Origin: Aquamicrobium sp.
GTDB taxonomy: Bacteria; Pseudomonadota; Alphaproteobacteria; Rhizobiales; Rhizobiaceae
Direction of reading: 5' to 3'
DNA length: 64,000 nt
NCBI GenBank assembly: GCA_019739225.1
Contig: JAHHDT010000006.1
Coordinates: 729,501 to 793,500, forward strand
The position numbers and the translations under genes were made by a program. The notes beneath the pieces were generated by a model. That model was not told where the DNA came from, ran no database searches, and worked only from the letters and a program-made list of their open reading frames with translations. Within the stretch, counting starts at the first letter, position 1. Every line of letters starts with the position of its first letter. Below are positions 1-8,289 of the stretch, in pieces.

Positions 1-322
1 GGTTGGGCTTGCTGATCGTGGCAACCGAGGAGGTGACGATGGTCGATCCGGCGAACGGAAGGTATCCACGGAAATTCTTGTCGATCTTGAGCGCCAGCTT
101 CTCCTCTTCAGGCAGGGCGAAGAACGCCCGGCTGGCTTCGCGTACGGCCTCGATATCCGCCTGGGCGATGGGGTGGCCGACGACATAGAGAAACCCGATG
201 TTCTCGAGATAGCCCCGCAGCGTGTTCGCAACCGCGTCGATGGCGTCCTGATCGTCGCCATAGAGCGCCGAAACATCAAGGACGGGGATATCGGAGAAAT
301 CGCCACGGGCGTTGGCGTTCAT
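1..322 (-). CDS. 2OG-Fe(II) dioxygenase, isopenicillin N synthase-like (5' part only)
   Basis: The gene reads leftward off the window, so only about 107 N-terminal residues are visible. The translation starts MNANARGDFSDIPVLDVSAL and continues with GYLENIGFLYVVGHP and AFFALPEEEK. This is the typical N-terminal domain (DIOX_N) of isopenicillin N synthase/gibberellin-oxidase-like non-haem Fe(II)/2-oxoglutarate oxygenases. The HxD...H iron site would lie in the missing C-terminal half. The ATG at 320-322 is preceded on the minus strand by an AGGTAGGAGACAGAC stretch that fits a ribosome site. It is divergent from the nucleoside hydrolase, with a perfect palindrome between the two. The substrate cannot be told. 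Confidence 0.75.
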   Translation of the reverse strand, partial: MNANARGDFSDIPVLDVSALYGDDQDAIDAVANTLRGYLENIGFLYVVGHPIAQADIEAVREASRAFFALPEEEKLALKIDKNFRGYLPFAGSTIVTSSVATISKPN

Positions 323-345
323 GTCTGTCTCCTACCTTGAACATA

Positions 346-363
346 AAATACAGTACTGTATTT
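346..363. promoter_or_regulatory. 18-bp perfect palindrome, probable repressor operator
   Basis: AAATACAGTACTGTATTT is a perfect palindrome in the short space between the divergent dioxygenase and nucleoside hydrolase genes. Its size and symmetry fit a TetR-family dimer site. The tetR gene downstream of the nucleoside hydrolase (1451-2095) is the natural candidate ligand, but this is inferred from proximity. Confidence 0.55.
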
Positions 364-424
364 CTACACATCGGAAACCGCTCGGCAAGACCCCTTGTCG
401 GCACTGTGGAGGAAAGAGGTTCGC

Positions 425-1369
425 ATGCCACCTCGCAAGATTATCATCGACACCGATCCCGGTCAGGATGACGCGTTCGCAATCCTGTTCGCGCTCGGGT
501 CTCCTGCGGAACTGGAGGTGGTCGGCATAACGACCGTCGGTGGCAACGTGCCGCTGCCGCTGACGACGCTTAATGCACTGAAGGTCATTGAGCTGGCCGG
601 GCGACCGGACATACCGGTTTATGCCGGTTGCCCAGCGCCGATGGTGCGGAAGCTCGTTACAGCCGAGTATGTCCACGGCGAAACCGGCCTGGACGGTGCG
701 GATCTGCCGGAGCCGCGGATTGCCGCGCAGTCCGAGCATGCCGTCAATTTTCTTGTGCGGACAATCATGGACGCGCCGGAAAAGGAGCTGACCGTATGCA
801 CGCTCGGACCGATGACCAATCTGGCCATGGCCATTGCGATGGAACCGCGCATCGTTCCTCGCTTGCGCGAAGTGGTGCTGATGGGAGGCGGCTTCTTCGA
901 GGGCGGCAATGCGACACCTGCGGCAGAGTTCAACATCTTTGTGGACCCGCATGCCGCGCATAAGGTCTTTCATTCCGGCGTGCCGGTGACCATGGCCTCC
1001 ATCGATTGCACCTACTCGGCACAGATGACGCCCCAGTGGCTCGACAGGTTGCGCGCGACGGGCAAGCGCGCCGCGATCGAGGCGGCGAACCTGGCAGACT
1101 TCTTCCGGCAGTATGGCTCACACAAGTTCCCGACCGATGCGCGCCCAATCCATGACGCGTGCGTGACCGGCTATCTGCTGGCGCCGGAAATCTACGAGCA
1201 GCGAGACTGTCACGTCACCGTCGATATCGTGTCACCGGAAACGATCGGCATGACCGTCGTCGACTGGTGGCACGTCACCGGCCGCCCCAAAAATTGCAAA
1301 GTGCTTCGGCGTATCGACCCGCCACCCTTTTTCGAGTTGATGCTGGAGCGCATCGCAGCTCTGGACTGA
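425..1369 (+). CDS. Inosine/uridine-preferring nucleoside hydrolase
   Basis: The 314-aa protein probably hydrolyses the N-glycosidic bond of a purine or pyrimidine nucleoside, releasing base and ribose. The hallmark DTDPGQDDAFAI calcium/ribose-binding motif lies at about residues 8-19, followed by GGNVPL and TLGPMTNLAMAI, as in the IunH family, and the length is normal. I start at ATG 425 because a purine-rich Shine-Dalgarno (GGAGGAAAGAGG, 408-419) sits just upstream; a TTG at 395 would extend it but lacks a site. The neighbours are a divergent dioxygenase and a downstream tetR gene, so it is probably a regulated catabolic gene. Substrate specificity is not visible. Confidence 0.88.
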   Translation: MPPRKIIIDTDPGQDDAFAILFALGSPAELEVVGITTVGGNVPLPLTTLNALKVIELAGRPDIPVYAGCPAPMVRKLVTAEYVHGETGLDGADLPEPRIAAQSEHAVNFLVRTIMDAPEKELTVCTLGPMTNLAMAIAMEPRIVPRLREVVLMGGGFFEGGNATPAAEFNIFVDPHAAHKVFHSGVPVTMASIDCTYSAQMTPQWLDRLRATGKRAAIEAANLADFFRQYGSHKFPTDARPIHDACVTGYLLAPEIYEQRDCHVTVDIVSPETIGMTVVDWWHVTGRPKNCKVLRRIDPPPFFELMLERIAALD

Positions 1370-1450
1370 TCGTTCCGGGATGACTTGGTCGCCGAGTTTC
1401 TTTAAGCCTCCGGCAAATCGGCTGAGTATCGCTCGGCTGCAAGATTCGCG

Positions 1451-2095
1451 TTGAGGGAGACGCAGGCGCTTTTGAAGACCGACCCGCAAACGACCAAAAG
1501 ACGCCCATCGCAAGCGCGCCGGCAAACGCTGACCCGGGACGCCTGGGTTGCCGCGGCGCGCAAGGTTCTGGAGAAACGCGGCATCGCCGAGGTGAAGATC
1601 GATCGCCTGGCGCAGCGCTTCAAGGTGACGCGCGGCAGTTTCTATTTCCATTTCTCCAGCCTCAAGGATCTCCACGATGCCTTGCTAGAAGAATGGCGGC
1701 GCAATAATTGCGCGCCTTTCGAGGCCTTGCGCGGCGCCGAGATCACCGACGGGTTCTCGTTCTTCTCCACTATCGTGCATGTCTGGGTGGACGAAAAGCC
1801 GTTCAGCCCGCTGCTGGATCTGGCGATACGCGACTGGGCGCGCACCTCGCGCTCGCTCCATGGCGAGGTCTCCGACATGGACGACCTTCGGCTCGAACTG
1901 CTGCAACGCTCCTTCGCAGCCATGGGCTACGACGAAGACGAGAGTCTGGTGCGGGCGCGCATCACCTATTTCCACCAGATCGGCCAGTACGCGATTGCCT
2001 TCAAGGAAGACCCGGCCCGGCGGCGCGCATTGCAGCCGCTATTCGGCCAGGTACTGGTGGGTCCAAGGGTGATCCATCCCGAAGTCGACGGGTGA
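1451..2095 (+). CDS. TetR family transcriptional regulator
   Basis: A 214-aa regulator with an N-terminal TetR-type helix-turn-helix at about residues 30-75, including GIAEVKIDRLAQRFKVTRGS and FYFHFSSLKDLHDALLEEW. The C-terminal half is a variable ligand-binding domain. The start is uncertain: TTG 1451 is used, and TTG 1472, just after a GAGGGAGACGCAGG stretch, would give 207 aa. It lies about 80 bp downstream of the nucleoside hydrolase on the same strand and may bind the palindrome at 346-363. Confidence 0.85.
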   Translation: MRETQALLKTDPQTTKRRPSQARRQTLTRDAWVAAARKVLEKRGIAEVKIDRLAQRFKVTRGSFYFHFSSLKDLHDALLEEWRRNNCAPFEALRGAEITDGFSFFSTIVHVWVDEKPFSPLLDLAIRDWARTSRSLHGEVSDMDDLRLELLQRSFAAMGYDEDESLVRARITYFHQIGQYAIAFKEDPARRRALQPLFGQVLVGPRVIHPEVDG

Positions 2096-2137
2096 TTACG
2101 CCATAGGCGACTTCAAGTGACCGATTTTGCCTCGCGT

Positions 2138-2653
2138 CTAGCGCTCGGCAACCGCGATCATGGTGCCCAGCCCTCGCGCGATCGTTTCATGCAGTTCGGG
2201 CGGCAGGCAAGCGCAGAGTTCGCGCTCCACGGCTGCATGATCGGCCATGCTGGCATCGGCGGCGGCAATGCCCGCTTCGGTCAGTTCCACGATGACGCCG
2301 CGCCCGTCGCGCTTGTCCGCCATGCGCCGGATCAGCCCATCCTTCTCCATGCGGCGCAGCAGGTTCGACAAGCCGCCGGAGGACAGGAGCAATGTGGACA
2401 GCAGTTCGCCCGGCGACATGCGATAGGGATGGCCCGAGACCCGGATTGTTGCCAGCACCGCATAGGTGGGATATTTCAGCCCGTGCTGCGCCAACGCCCG
2501 GTCCACCGCGCGCAGGATGATGTCGTGCAGGTGGAGAATCCGTCCGACCACGGCCTTGCCGCTGCAGTCGATGTCGGGTCGTTCCCGCTTCCAGCTTTCC
2601 ATGCCGCGACCGACGCGGTCGAGCTCCCAGTATCGTATCTCGGCCGTGTTCAA
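2138..2653 (-). CDS. MarR family transcriptional regulator
   Basis: A 171-aa winged-helix regulator. MSPGELLSTLLLSSGGLSNL followed by LLRRMEKDGLIRR is the recognition-helix region, followed by the wing DKRDGRGVIVELTEAG. I start at TTG 2653 (protein MNTAEIRYWELDRVG) because a strong GAGGAGGA ribosome site lies about 7 nt upstream; the ATG at 2692 has no such site. It is divergent from the ABC transporter operon at 2848. An inverted repeat between them (2754-2771) suggests it controls both itself and the operon, probably with an operon substrate as inducer. Confidence 0.85.
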   Translation of the reverse strand: MNTAEIRYWELDRVGRGMESWKRERPDIDCSGKAVVGRILHLHDIILRAVDRALAQHGLKYPTYAVLATIRVSGHPYRMSPGELLSTLLLSSGGLSNLLRRMEKDGLIRRMADKRDGRGVIVELTEAGIAAADASMADHAAVERELCACLPPELHETIARGLGTMIAVAER

Positions 2654-2753
2654 AAACCGTCCTCCTCTAGGCGCTTGGCTGTGGAGTGCCATGCTCTGCG
2701 GAATCGCTACCGCAGGGCAACAAGCCTTGGCAAAAGATAATTTACCTTCAATA

Positions 2754-2771
2754 TATCTTTCTTGAAAGATA
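2754..2771. promoter_or_regulatory. Inverted repeat between marR and ABC operon, probable operator
   Basis: TATCTTTCTTGAAAGATA has perfect 8-bp arms and a 2-bp spacer. A further AAAGATA copy lies about 20 bp to the left. The stretch is much more AT-rich than its surroundings and sits between the divergent marR and solute-binding-protein genes, so it probably overlaps both promoters. Confidence 0.55.
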
Positions 2772-2847
2772 ATATCTGCGATGTTACGCTTCTCGAACGA
2801 TGCGGAAAGGGAAGAGGCCTAAATCGCGTCACAATGGGAGCCATCAC

Positions 2848-3876
2848 ATGATCAAGAAATCCTTGCTTGCAGCCGCAACGGCCAGTCTCGCCCTTGCGTC
2901 CGCGCCCGGCGTTGCCGCGGCCGACGAACTCGTGCTCGGCTCGTTCGGCGGCTCGTTCGCCGACAACGTCACGGCCTGCTACATCGAGCCCTTCAAGGCC
3001 GCCACCGGGGCGGACGTGATCCTCAAGCTCGGCAGCTCTTCACAACACGCGGCCGCCGTGCGCGCGACCGCCGGGCAATCGGACATGGATGTCGTCTTCG
3101 CCGACGACGCCTTTGCGGTGCAGATGGCCAATGAAGGCCTTCTGGTGCAGCTCGACCGCTCGAAGCTAAGCAATGCGCCGGAAATCATCGACGGTGCCTG
3201 GGGCGCAAACGATGCCTACGTTGCCGCCATGCTCGGCGCGACCACCATCATCTACAACAAGGATACGGTGACCACGCCGCCGACCTCCTGGAACGACCTG
3301 TTCGACCCCAAATACGAGGGGCGCGTTACCATCGGCGACATTTCCGGTACGACTGGCTGGCAGTTCCTCGCCGCACTCAATCAGATGGAAGGTGGTACGC
3401 TCGACGACATCACGCCCGGTATCGAGAAGGTGAAGCCGCTGGCGAAATCTTCCGTGCTGCTGTACTCGCAGGCCGACCAGGTGGTCGCTCTGTTCGAGCG
3501 TGGCGAGATCGACATCGCCGTCTGGTATCCCGATCGTGCCGGTGTCGCAGCCAAGAACGGTCTGCCGCTCGCCGCGGCCTATCCGGCCGAGGGCGCCGTC
3601 GGCATCCGTCCGACCATCTCGATCCCCAAGGGTACCGGACAGGAAGAACTGGCACTCAAGTTCATCGACACCGTTCTGGACGCCGACAACCAGAAGTGCT
3701 TCTCGGAGGTCCAGTTCATCGGCTCGGTCAACAAGAACGTGACCCTGTCGGACGAGGTGTCGGCAATCGTCCCGACGGGCGAGGCGCTGGACAAGATGCT
3801 GTTCCTCGATCCCAACGACATGGCCAAGCGTTTGCCTGAATGGACCCGTCGCTGGCAGCGCGAGGTTCTGCGATAA
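2848..3876 (+). CDS. ABC transporter substrate-binding protein, spermidine/putrescine (PotD-like) type
   Basis: A 342-aa periplasmic binding protein. The N-terminus MIKKSLLAAATASLALAS followed by VAAADE is a Sec signal peptide with a likely AxA cleavage near residue 25. LVLGSFGGSFADN, DMDVVFADDAFAVQMA and YNKDTVTTPPTSWNDLFDPK are typical of the family that binds polyamines and other small cations. I chose ATG 2848 because it begins the signal peptide; an in-frame ATG at 2800 would add a basic extension. It is the first gene of an operon with an ATPase and two permeases. The ligand is not determined by sequence; the downstream amidase and dehydrogenases point to a catabolic substrate. Confidence 0.88.
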   Translation: MIKKSLLAAATASLALASAPGVAAADELVLGSFGGSFADNVTACYIEPFKAATGADVILKLGSSSQHAAAVRATAGQSDMDVVFADDAFAVQMANEGLLVQLDRSKLSNAPEIIDGAWGANDAYVAAMLGATTIIYNKDTVTTPPTSWNDLFDPKYEGRVTIGDISGTTGWQFLAALNQMEGGTLDDITPGIEKVKPLAKSSVLLYSQADQVVALFERGEIDIAVWYPDRAGVAAKNGLPLAAAYPAEGAVGIRPTISIPKGTGQEELALKFIDTVLDADNQKCFSEVQFIGSVNKNVTLSDEVSAIVPTGEALDKMLFLDPNDMAKRLPEWTRRWQREVLR

Positions 3877-3896
3877 GCGTTCAGTCCTAACGCAAT

Positions 3897-3928
3897 GGTC
3901 GCCGGCGGCTTCGTGCCGCCGGTCGACC
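3897..3928 (+). promoter_or_regulatory. GC-rich hairpin between binding protein and ATPase genes
   Basis: GGTCGCCGGCGGC pairs with GCCGCCGGTCGACC around a TTCGT loop, with one bulge. It lies in the 122-bp gap between the binding-protein gene and the ATPase gene, with no T-run after it. Such hairpins often stabilise the upstream mRNA, giving more binding protein than transporter; that role is inferred. Confidence 0.4.
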
Positions 3929-3998
3929 GGGTCACCGCACTGCCTGATGGCGCCGGGCTTCCCCGGCTGGCGTTTGCCCGGGCTATCTGTGAGGTCAA

Positions 3999-5069
3999 AT
4001 GAGCAACGTTTCCCTGCGGCATCTCGCGAAACGCTACGGCAAGGTCGCCGTGGTCAAGGACGTGTCGCTGGAAATCGCGGAAGGTGAGTTCGTCTCGCTG
4101 CTGGGGCCGTCCGGCTGCGGAAAGACGACCATCCTTCGCATGGTTGCCGGGCTCATCGAGCCAAGCGATGGCGCGATTACCGTTGGCGGACGCGACATCA
4201 CGCGCCTGCCTCCCAACAAGCGCAATGTGGGGCTTGTGTTCCAGTCCTATGCGCTTTTCCCGCACATGACCGTTTTCGAGAACGTGGCGTTCGGCCTGCG
4301 CCGAAAGGGCGAAGGCGGGGCCGCACTCGATGAAAGGGTGCGGGAAGCGCTCGCGCTCGTGCGCCTCGAAGGCTATGGCGATCGCTATCCTCGCCAGTTG
4401 TCCGGCGGCCAGCAACAGCGTGTGGCTATGGCGCGGGCCATAGCGCCGCGACCGAGCGTGCTGCTTTTCGACGAACCGCTCTCCAATCTCGACGCCAAGC
4501 TGCGTGACGAGATGCAGATCGAGTTGAAGCGGCTCCAGCGCGACCTCAACATCACCACGCTGTTCGTTACGCACGATCAGGCCGAGGCGCTGTCGCTGTC
4601 GGACCGTGTCTGCGTCATGAACGACGGGGTCATCCAGCAGTTCGATACGCCGGAAGAAATCTACCACCGTCCGGCGACCGCCTTCGTGGCGAGCTTCATC
4701 GGCAAGCCGAACCGCCTTGCCGGCACGGTGAAGGACGGCGCGGTCGATCTCGGCGACGGGCTTATGCTGCAATCGAGCGGCGCTGCCTCGCTTGACGACG
4801 GGACGCCGGTCGACGTCTTCATCCGCCAGGAGGCGGTAACGCTTTCCGCTTCGCCGAACGGGGAGGGCACGAGCCTTCCCGGCACCATCGTCCTGCGTTC
4901 CTTTTCCGGCGCGCAGGTGCAATATGTCGTCCGGCTCGGCAATCGCTTCGAGGTCGTGGTCGAGGTGGCGTCGTCCGGCGAGGGCGCCAATCTTGCGCAG
5001 GGCAAGGAAGTCTTTCTCACCATCCGTCCGCAGGACACGATCATTCTCCGCAGCGGGGCCGGCGCATGA
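3999..5069 (+). CDS. ABC transporter ATP-binding protein, PotA/FbpC type
   Basis: The 356-aa ATPase energises the importer at the inner membrane. Walker A GPSGCGKTT is at about residues 37-45, the Q-loop is FQSYALFPHMTV, the signature LSGGQQQRVAMARA is at about 134-147, Walker B is VLLFDEPLSNLDAKLR and the switch His is in FVTHDQAEAL. The C-terminal ~110 residues form a TOBE-like regulatory domain. A GAGGT ribosome site precedes the ATG. Its last codon overlaps the first permease (ATGA), so translation is coupled. Confidence 0.92.
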   Translation: MSNVSLRHLAKRYGKVAVVKDVSLEIAEGEFVSLLGPSGCGKTTILRMVAGLIEPSDGAITVGGRDITRLPPNKRNVGLVFQSYALFPHMTVFENVAFGLRRKGEGGAALDERVREALALVRLEGYGDRYPRQLSGGQQQRVAMARAIAPRPSVLLFDEPLSNLDAKLRDEMQIELKRLQRDLNITTLFVTHDQAEALSLSDRVCVMNDGVIQQFDTPEEIYHRPATAFVASFIGKPNRLAGTVKDGAVDLGDGLMLQSSGAASLDDGTPVDVFIRQEAVTLSASPNGEGTSLPGTIVLRSFSGAQVQYVVRLGNRFEVVVEVASSGEGANLAQGKEVFLTIRPQDTIILRSGAGA

Positions 5070-5917
5070 AGTCGCTGCGAACCGGAGCGTTGCTGCTGTC
5101 GCCGCTGCTGTTCGTGCTGTTGGCAGCTTTCGTCGTGCCGTTGCTGCTGCTGGTGCCGACCAGCTTTCAGGAATACCGGCCCGGACAGGGCATCGCGACC
5201 GACGTGTGGACGTTGCAGAACTTCGTGCGCATCGGCGCCGACGAGTTCTATCGCGAGGTCGTTCTGCGCACGATCGGACTGGGGATCGCGGTCACGCTGT
5301 CCTGTCTCCTGCTTGGCTATCCGGTCGCCTACCTGATCGTGCGTGGCAATCCACGCTGGCGATTGCCGCTGACGCTGCTGGTGATCTTTCCGCTGATGCT
5401 CAATCTCGTCGTGCGTTCGTTCGGCTGGATCGTGCTGCTGACCAATCGCGGCGTCGTCAACAACCTGCTGATCGACATCGGGCTGATCGAACGTCCGCTG
5501 CGGCTGATGTTCAACATGACCGGGCTGATGATCGGACTTACGCACATTTACCTGCCGTTCATGGTGCTGATGCTCGTCGCCGCCTTGCAGAACGTGCCAC
5601 GAGACGTCGAATCCGCGGCCGCGACGCTGGGTTCCAGCCGGTTCCACATCTTCCGTGCGGTGACGTTGCCGCTGACTGCCCCGGGCATCATCTCGGGCTC
5701 GATCCTCGTCTTCGTGCTGACCATCAGCGCGCTGGTCACACCGCGTATGCTTGGCGGGCCGACCTACCAGGTCATGGCGACGCTGATCTATGACGAGTTC
5801 ATGCTGCTGCTCGACTGGCCGAGCGGTTCGGCGCTGTCCTTCGCGCTGGCGATCGCCACCATATTCATCATCTGGATTTCCAGCCGGATGACCAAACGCT
5901 GGGCGGGGCTGGCATGA
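5066..5917 (+). CDS. ABC transporter permease, PotB-like
   Basis: A 283-aa inner-membrane permease with about six hydrophobic segments. The EAA loop, which contacts the ATPase, is AAATLGSSRFHIFRAVTLPL at about residues 187-206. It starts inside the stop of the ATPase gene (ATGA) and ends in an ATGA overlap with the second permease, giving the usual heterodimeric channel of the polyamine/opine-type family. Confidence 0.9.
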   Translation: MKSLRTGALLLSPLLFVLLAAFVVPLLLLVPTSFQEYRPGQGIATDVWTLQNFVRIGADEFYREVVLRTIGLGIAVTLSCLLLGYPVAYLIVRGNPRWRLPLTLLVIFPLMLNLVVRSFGWIVLLTNRGVVNNLLIDIGLIERPLRLMFNMTGLMIGLTHIYLPFMVLMLVAALQNVPRDVESAAATLGSSRFHIFRAVTLPLTAPGIISGSILVFVLTISALVTPRMLGGPTYQVMATLIYDEFMLLLDWPSGSALSFALAIATIFIIWISSRMTKRWAGLA

Positions 5918-6702
5918 ACGAGCAACGGCCCGGACTGACCATATCGAGCGTGGCGCTGCTGGTCGTCCTGTTCCTGCAGATCCCGGTCATTGTTGTGATG
6001 CTCGCCTCTTTCAGCGAGACGTCCTATCTGACGATCCCGCCGCAGGGCTGGACGCTGAAATGGTTCGAGGCGGTGCTGACCGATCGCACCTATATCGACG
6101 CCATCAAGAACAGCCTGATTCTGGCGGTAGGCTCCACGACCATCTCGCTGGTCCTCGGAGTGGCTGCGTCCTACGCAATCTTCCGCAAGCTGGTGCCGGG
6201 CTCGGAAGCCCTGACCTCGCTGCTGATGGCGCCGCTGATCATCCCGTCGGTGGTGATCGGCGTCGCGCTTCTGCAATATTTCACGCTTGTCGGCATGCGC
6301 GGCAGCTTCTGGGTGCTGCTGATCGCGCATGTCGTCATCACCGTGCCTTATATCGTGCGGTCGGCGCTTGCGAGCCTGTCGGGCATCGACCTTGCGGTGG
6401 AAGAGGCGGCGCGCGTGCTGGGCGCCAACGGTTTCACGACATTCCGGCTGGTGACACTGCCGCTTATCAAGCCTGGCCTGGTCGCCGGCGCGCTGTTCTC
6501 CTTCGTCACGTCGATGGAGAACGTCCCGGTGACGATCTTCCTGGCCGGTCCGCGCGATACCACCTTGCCCATTCTCATCTTCACCTCGGTGGAGATGGGT
6601 GTGAACCCGAGCGTGGCCGCCGTGTCCACGCTCCTCATCATCGCGACGGCGATCGTGCTGCTTGCCGCCGAGCGCTGGACCGGCTTCCACCGCTTCGTCT
6701 GA
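5914..6702 (+). CDS. ABC transporter permease, PotC-like
   Basis: A 262-aa second permease with about six membrane segments. The EAA-type loop is AARVLGANGFTTFRLVTLPL, near residues 166-185. The first segment begins LTISSVALLVVLFLQIPVIV. It overlaps the upstream permease by four bases. The two permeases, the ATPase and the binding protein together make one complete importer. Confidence 0.9.
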   Translation: MNEQRPGLTISSVALLVVLFLQIPVIVVMLASFSETSYLTIPPQGWTLKWFEAVLTDRTYIDAIKNSLILAVGSTTISLVLGVAASYAIFRKLVPGSEALTSLLMAPLIIPSVVIGVALLQYFTLVGMRGSFWVLLIAHVVITVPYIVRSALASLSGIDLAVEEAARVLGANGFTTFRLVTLPLIKPGLVAGALFSFVTSMENVPVTIFLAGPRDTTLPILIFTSVEMGVNPSVAAVSTLLIIATAIVLLAAERWTGFHRFV

Positions 6703-6713
6703 CGGACACCTAC

Positions 6714-7535
6714 ATGCATCTTACCAGCAACGGATTTCCTCTCTTCCTGACCTTCGATCTCGATGCCGAGACGATGTGGACGGCGCGCGATCCCGACTAC
6801 GCCAAGCGTCCGATACTGATGTCGCAAGGCGCGTATGGCTGGAAGGTCGGCACCGATCGCGTGCTCAATCTTCTGGCCCGCTACGGCCTCAAGACGACCT
6901 TCTTCATCCCCGGCATCATCATCGATCAGCGCCCGGAACTGGTGGAACGTATCCTCGAGGCGGGGCACGAACTGGCGCATCACAGCTACACCCATTCATG
7001 GATCCTCAACCTCACGCACGAGCAGGAGCGCGAGGAGATGGAGAAGGGCTTCGAGACGATCAAGCGCGTTTCGGGCCGCGCCCCGCGCGGGTGGCGTTCG
7101 CCCGCAGCCGAACTCAGCGACATCTCCATGCAGCTCATGCTGGACTACGGCTTCGATTATTCGTCCAACTTCTTCGACGACGACTCGCCTTACATCCACA
7201 CAGTCGATGGCAAGCAGACGAAGCTCGTCGAGCTGCCTTTCCGATGGGTGCTCGATGACGCGCCTTTCTTCCAATATTCGATCGTTCTGCCGGGCCGCAC
7301 GATGCAGGCGCCGTCGGCGGTTCTGGAAGCATGGAAGGCCGAGTTCGACGTGCTTTATGCCGAGAAGCGCATGATGATGGTCGGCATGCATCCCGAGATG
7401 ATCGGCCAGCCGTCGCGCATCGGCGTTCTCGAGGGGCTCATCAAGCACGCGCTCGAGCATGGCGACGTCTGGATGGGACGCTGCGACGAGATGGTCGAGG
7501 ACATGCGGCCACGTCTCACCGGAGCGGCAGCATGA
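6714..7535 (+). CDS. Polysaccharide deacetylase-fold hydrolase (carbohydrate esterase 4 superfamily)
   Basis: A 273-aa NodB-like protein. FDLDAETMW near residue 15 supplies the first Asp, and HELAHHSYTHSW near residue 90 supplies the metal-binding H-x3-4-H pair; GWRSPAAELSD follows. There is no signal peptide, so it is cytoplasmic. That is unlike cell-wall deacetylases and more like cytoplasmic relatives such as PuuE allantoinase and cyclic imidases (family knowledge). Being in an operon with an amidase and a cation-type importer, hydrolysis of a ring or C-N amide bond is more likely than sugar deacetylation; this is inference. It ends in an ATGA overlap with the next gene. Confidence 0.75.
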   Translation: MHLTSNGFPLFLTFDLDAETMWTARDPDYAKRPILMSQGAYGWKVGTDRVLNLLARYGLKTTFFIPGIIIDQRPELVERILEAGHELAHHSYTHSWILNLTHEQEREEMEKGFETIKRVSGRAPRGWRSPAAELSDISMQLMLDYGFDYSSNFFDDDSPYIHTVDGKQTKLVELPFRWVLDDAPFFQYSIVLPGRTMQAPSAVLEAWKAEFDVLYAEKRMMMVGMHPEMIGQPSRIGVLEGLIKHALEHGDVWMGRCDEMVEDMRPRLTGAAA

Positions 7536-8278
7536 CAACCGACTTCACTGGGCGCCGCATGCTCGTCACCGGCGGGGCCAAGGGTATCGGCAAGGCCACG
7601 GCCTTGCGCTTCCTTGCCGGCGGCGCGCGGGTCGCTTGTCTGGACATGGACCGGGCCGCGCTTGCAGAACTGGAGCCCGGTTTCTTAGCCCTCAACGCCG
7701 ATGTGACCGATACGGTGTCGGTGGAGGAGGCCGTGGCCAAAGCGGCGGCTAGGCTGGGCGGGCTCGACGGCATCGTGAACTCGGCCGGCGTCGACCTGCA
7801 GTCCAGCCTCGAAGACATGACCGACGCGGCATGGGAGCGGCTGATCGCCGTGAACCTCACCGGGCCGATGAAAGTGTGCAGAGCCGCATCGCCGTTTCTC
7901 AAAGCGGCGGGCGGCGGCACCATCGTCAATGTCTCGTCGGGCGCAGGGCTGCAACCGTTGAAGTTCCGCAGCGCCTATTCCGCCTCCAAGGCTGGCTTGC
8001 AGATGTTTTCCAAGTCGCTAGCAATGGAGCTGGCCGAGGCCGGTATCCGTGTCAACGTCGTGTGCCCGGGTGCGGTCGAGACACCGCTGTTCCGTTCATC
8101 GATCGCAGAAGGCGAGACGGGAGACGCGCAGCTCGATGCCGTACGCGCCCGCTATGCACTGGCCCGCATCGCCGAGCCGGACGAAATCGCCGCTGGCATA
8201 GCCTTCCTGTCGAGTGCCGAAGCTTCCTATGTCACCGGCGTAGCACTCGCGATCGACGGCGGCCGAACGTTTCACTGA
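7532..8278 (+). CDS. Short-chain dehydrogenase/reductase (SDR)
   Basis: A 248-aa classical SDR. The NAD(P)-binding motif TGGAKGIG is near residues 13-20, NSAGVD near 86, the catalytic Ser in VNVSSGAG near 135, and Tyr/Lys in YSASK near 149-153. The C-terminal GVALAIDGGRTFH is typical. LDMDRAAL after the second strand has an acidic residue, which favours NAD. ATG 7532 overlaps the stop of the deacetylase-like gene. It presumably oxidises an alcohol intermediate of the operon's substrate. Confidence 0.88.
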   Translation: MTTDFTGRRMLVTGGAKGIGKATALRFLAGGARVACLDMDRAALAELEPGFLALNADVTDTVSVEEAVAKAAARLGGLDGIVNSAGVDLQSSLEDMTDAAWERLIAVNLTGPMKVCRAASPFLKAAGGGTIVNVSSGAGLQPLKFRSAYSASKAGLQMFSKSLAMELAEAGIRVNVVCPGAVETPLFRSSIAEGETGDAQLDAVRARYALARIAEPDEIAAGIAFLSSAEASYVTGVALAIDGGRTFH

Positions 8279-8289
8279 GGAAAACCGAT

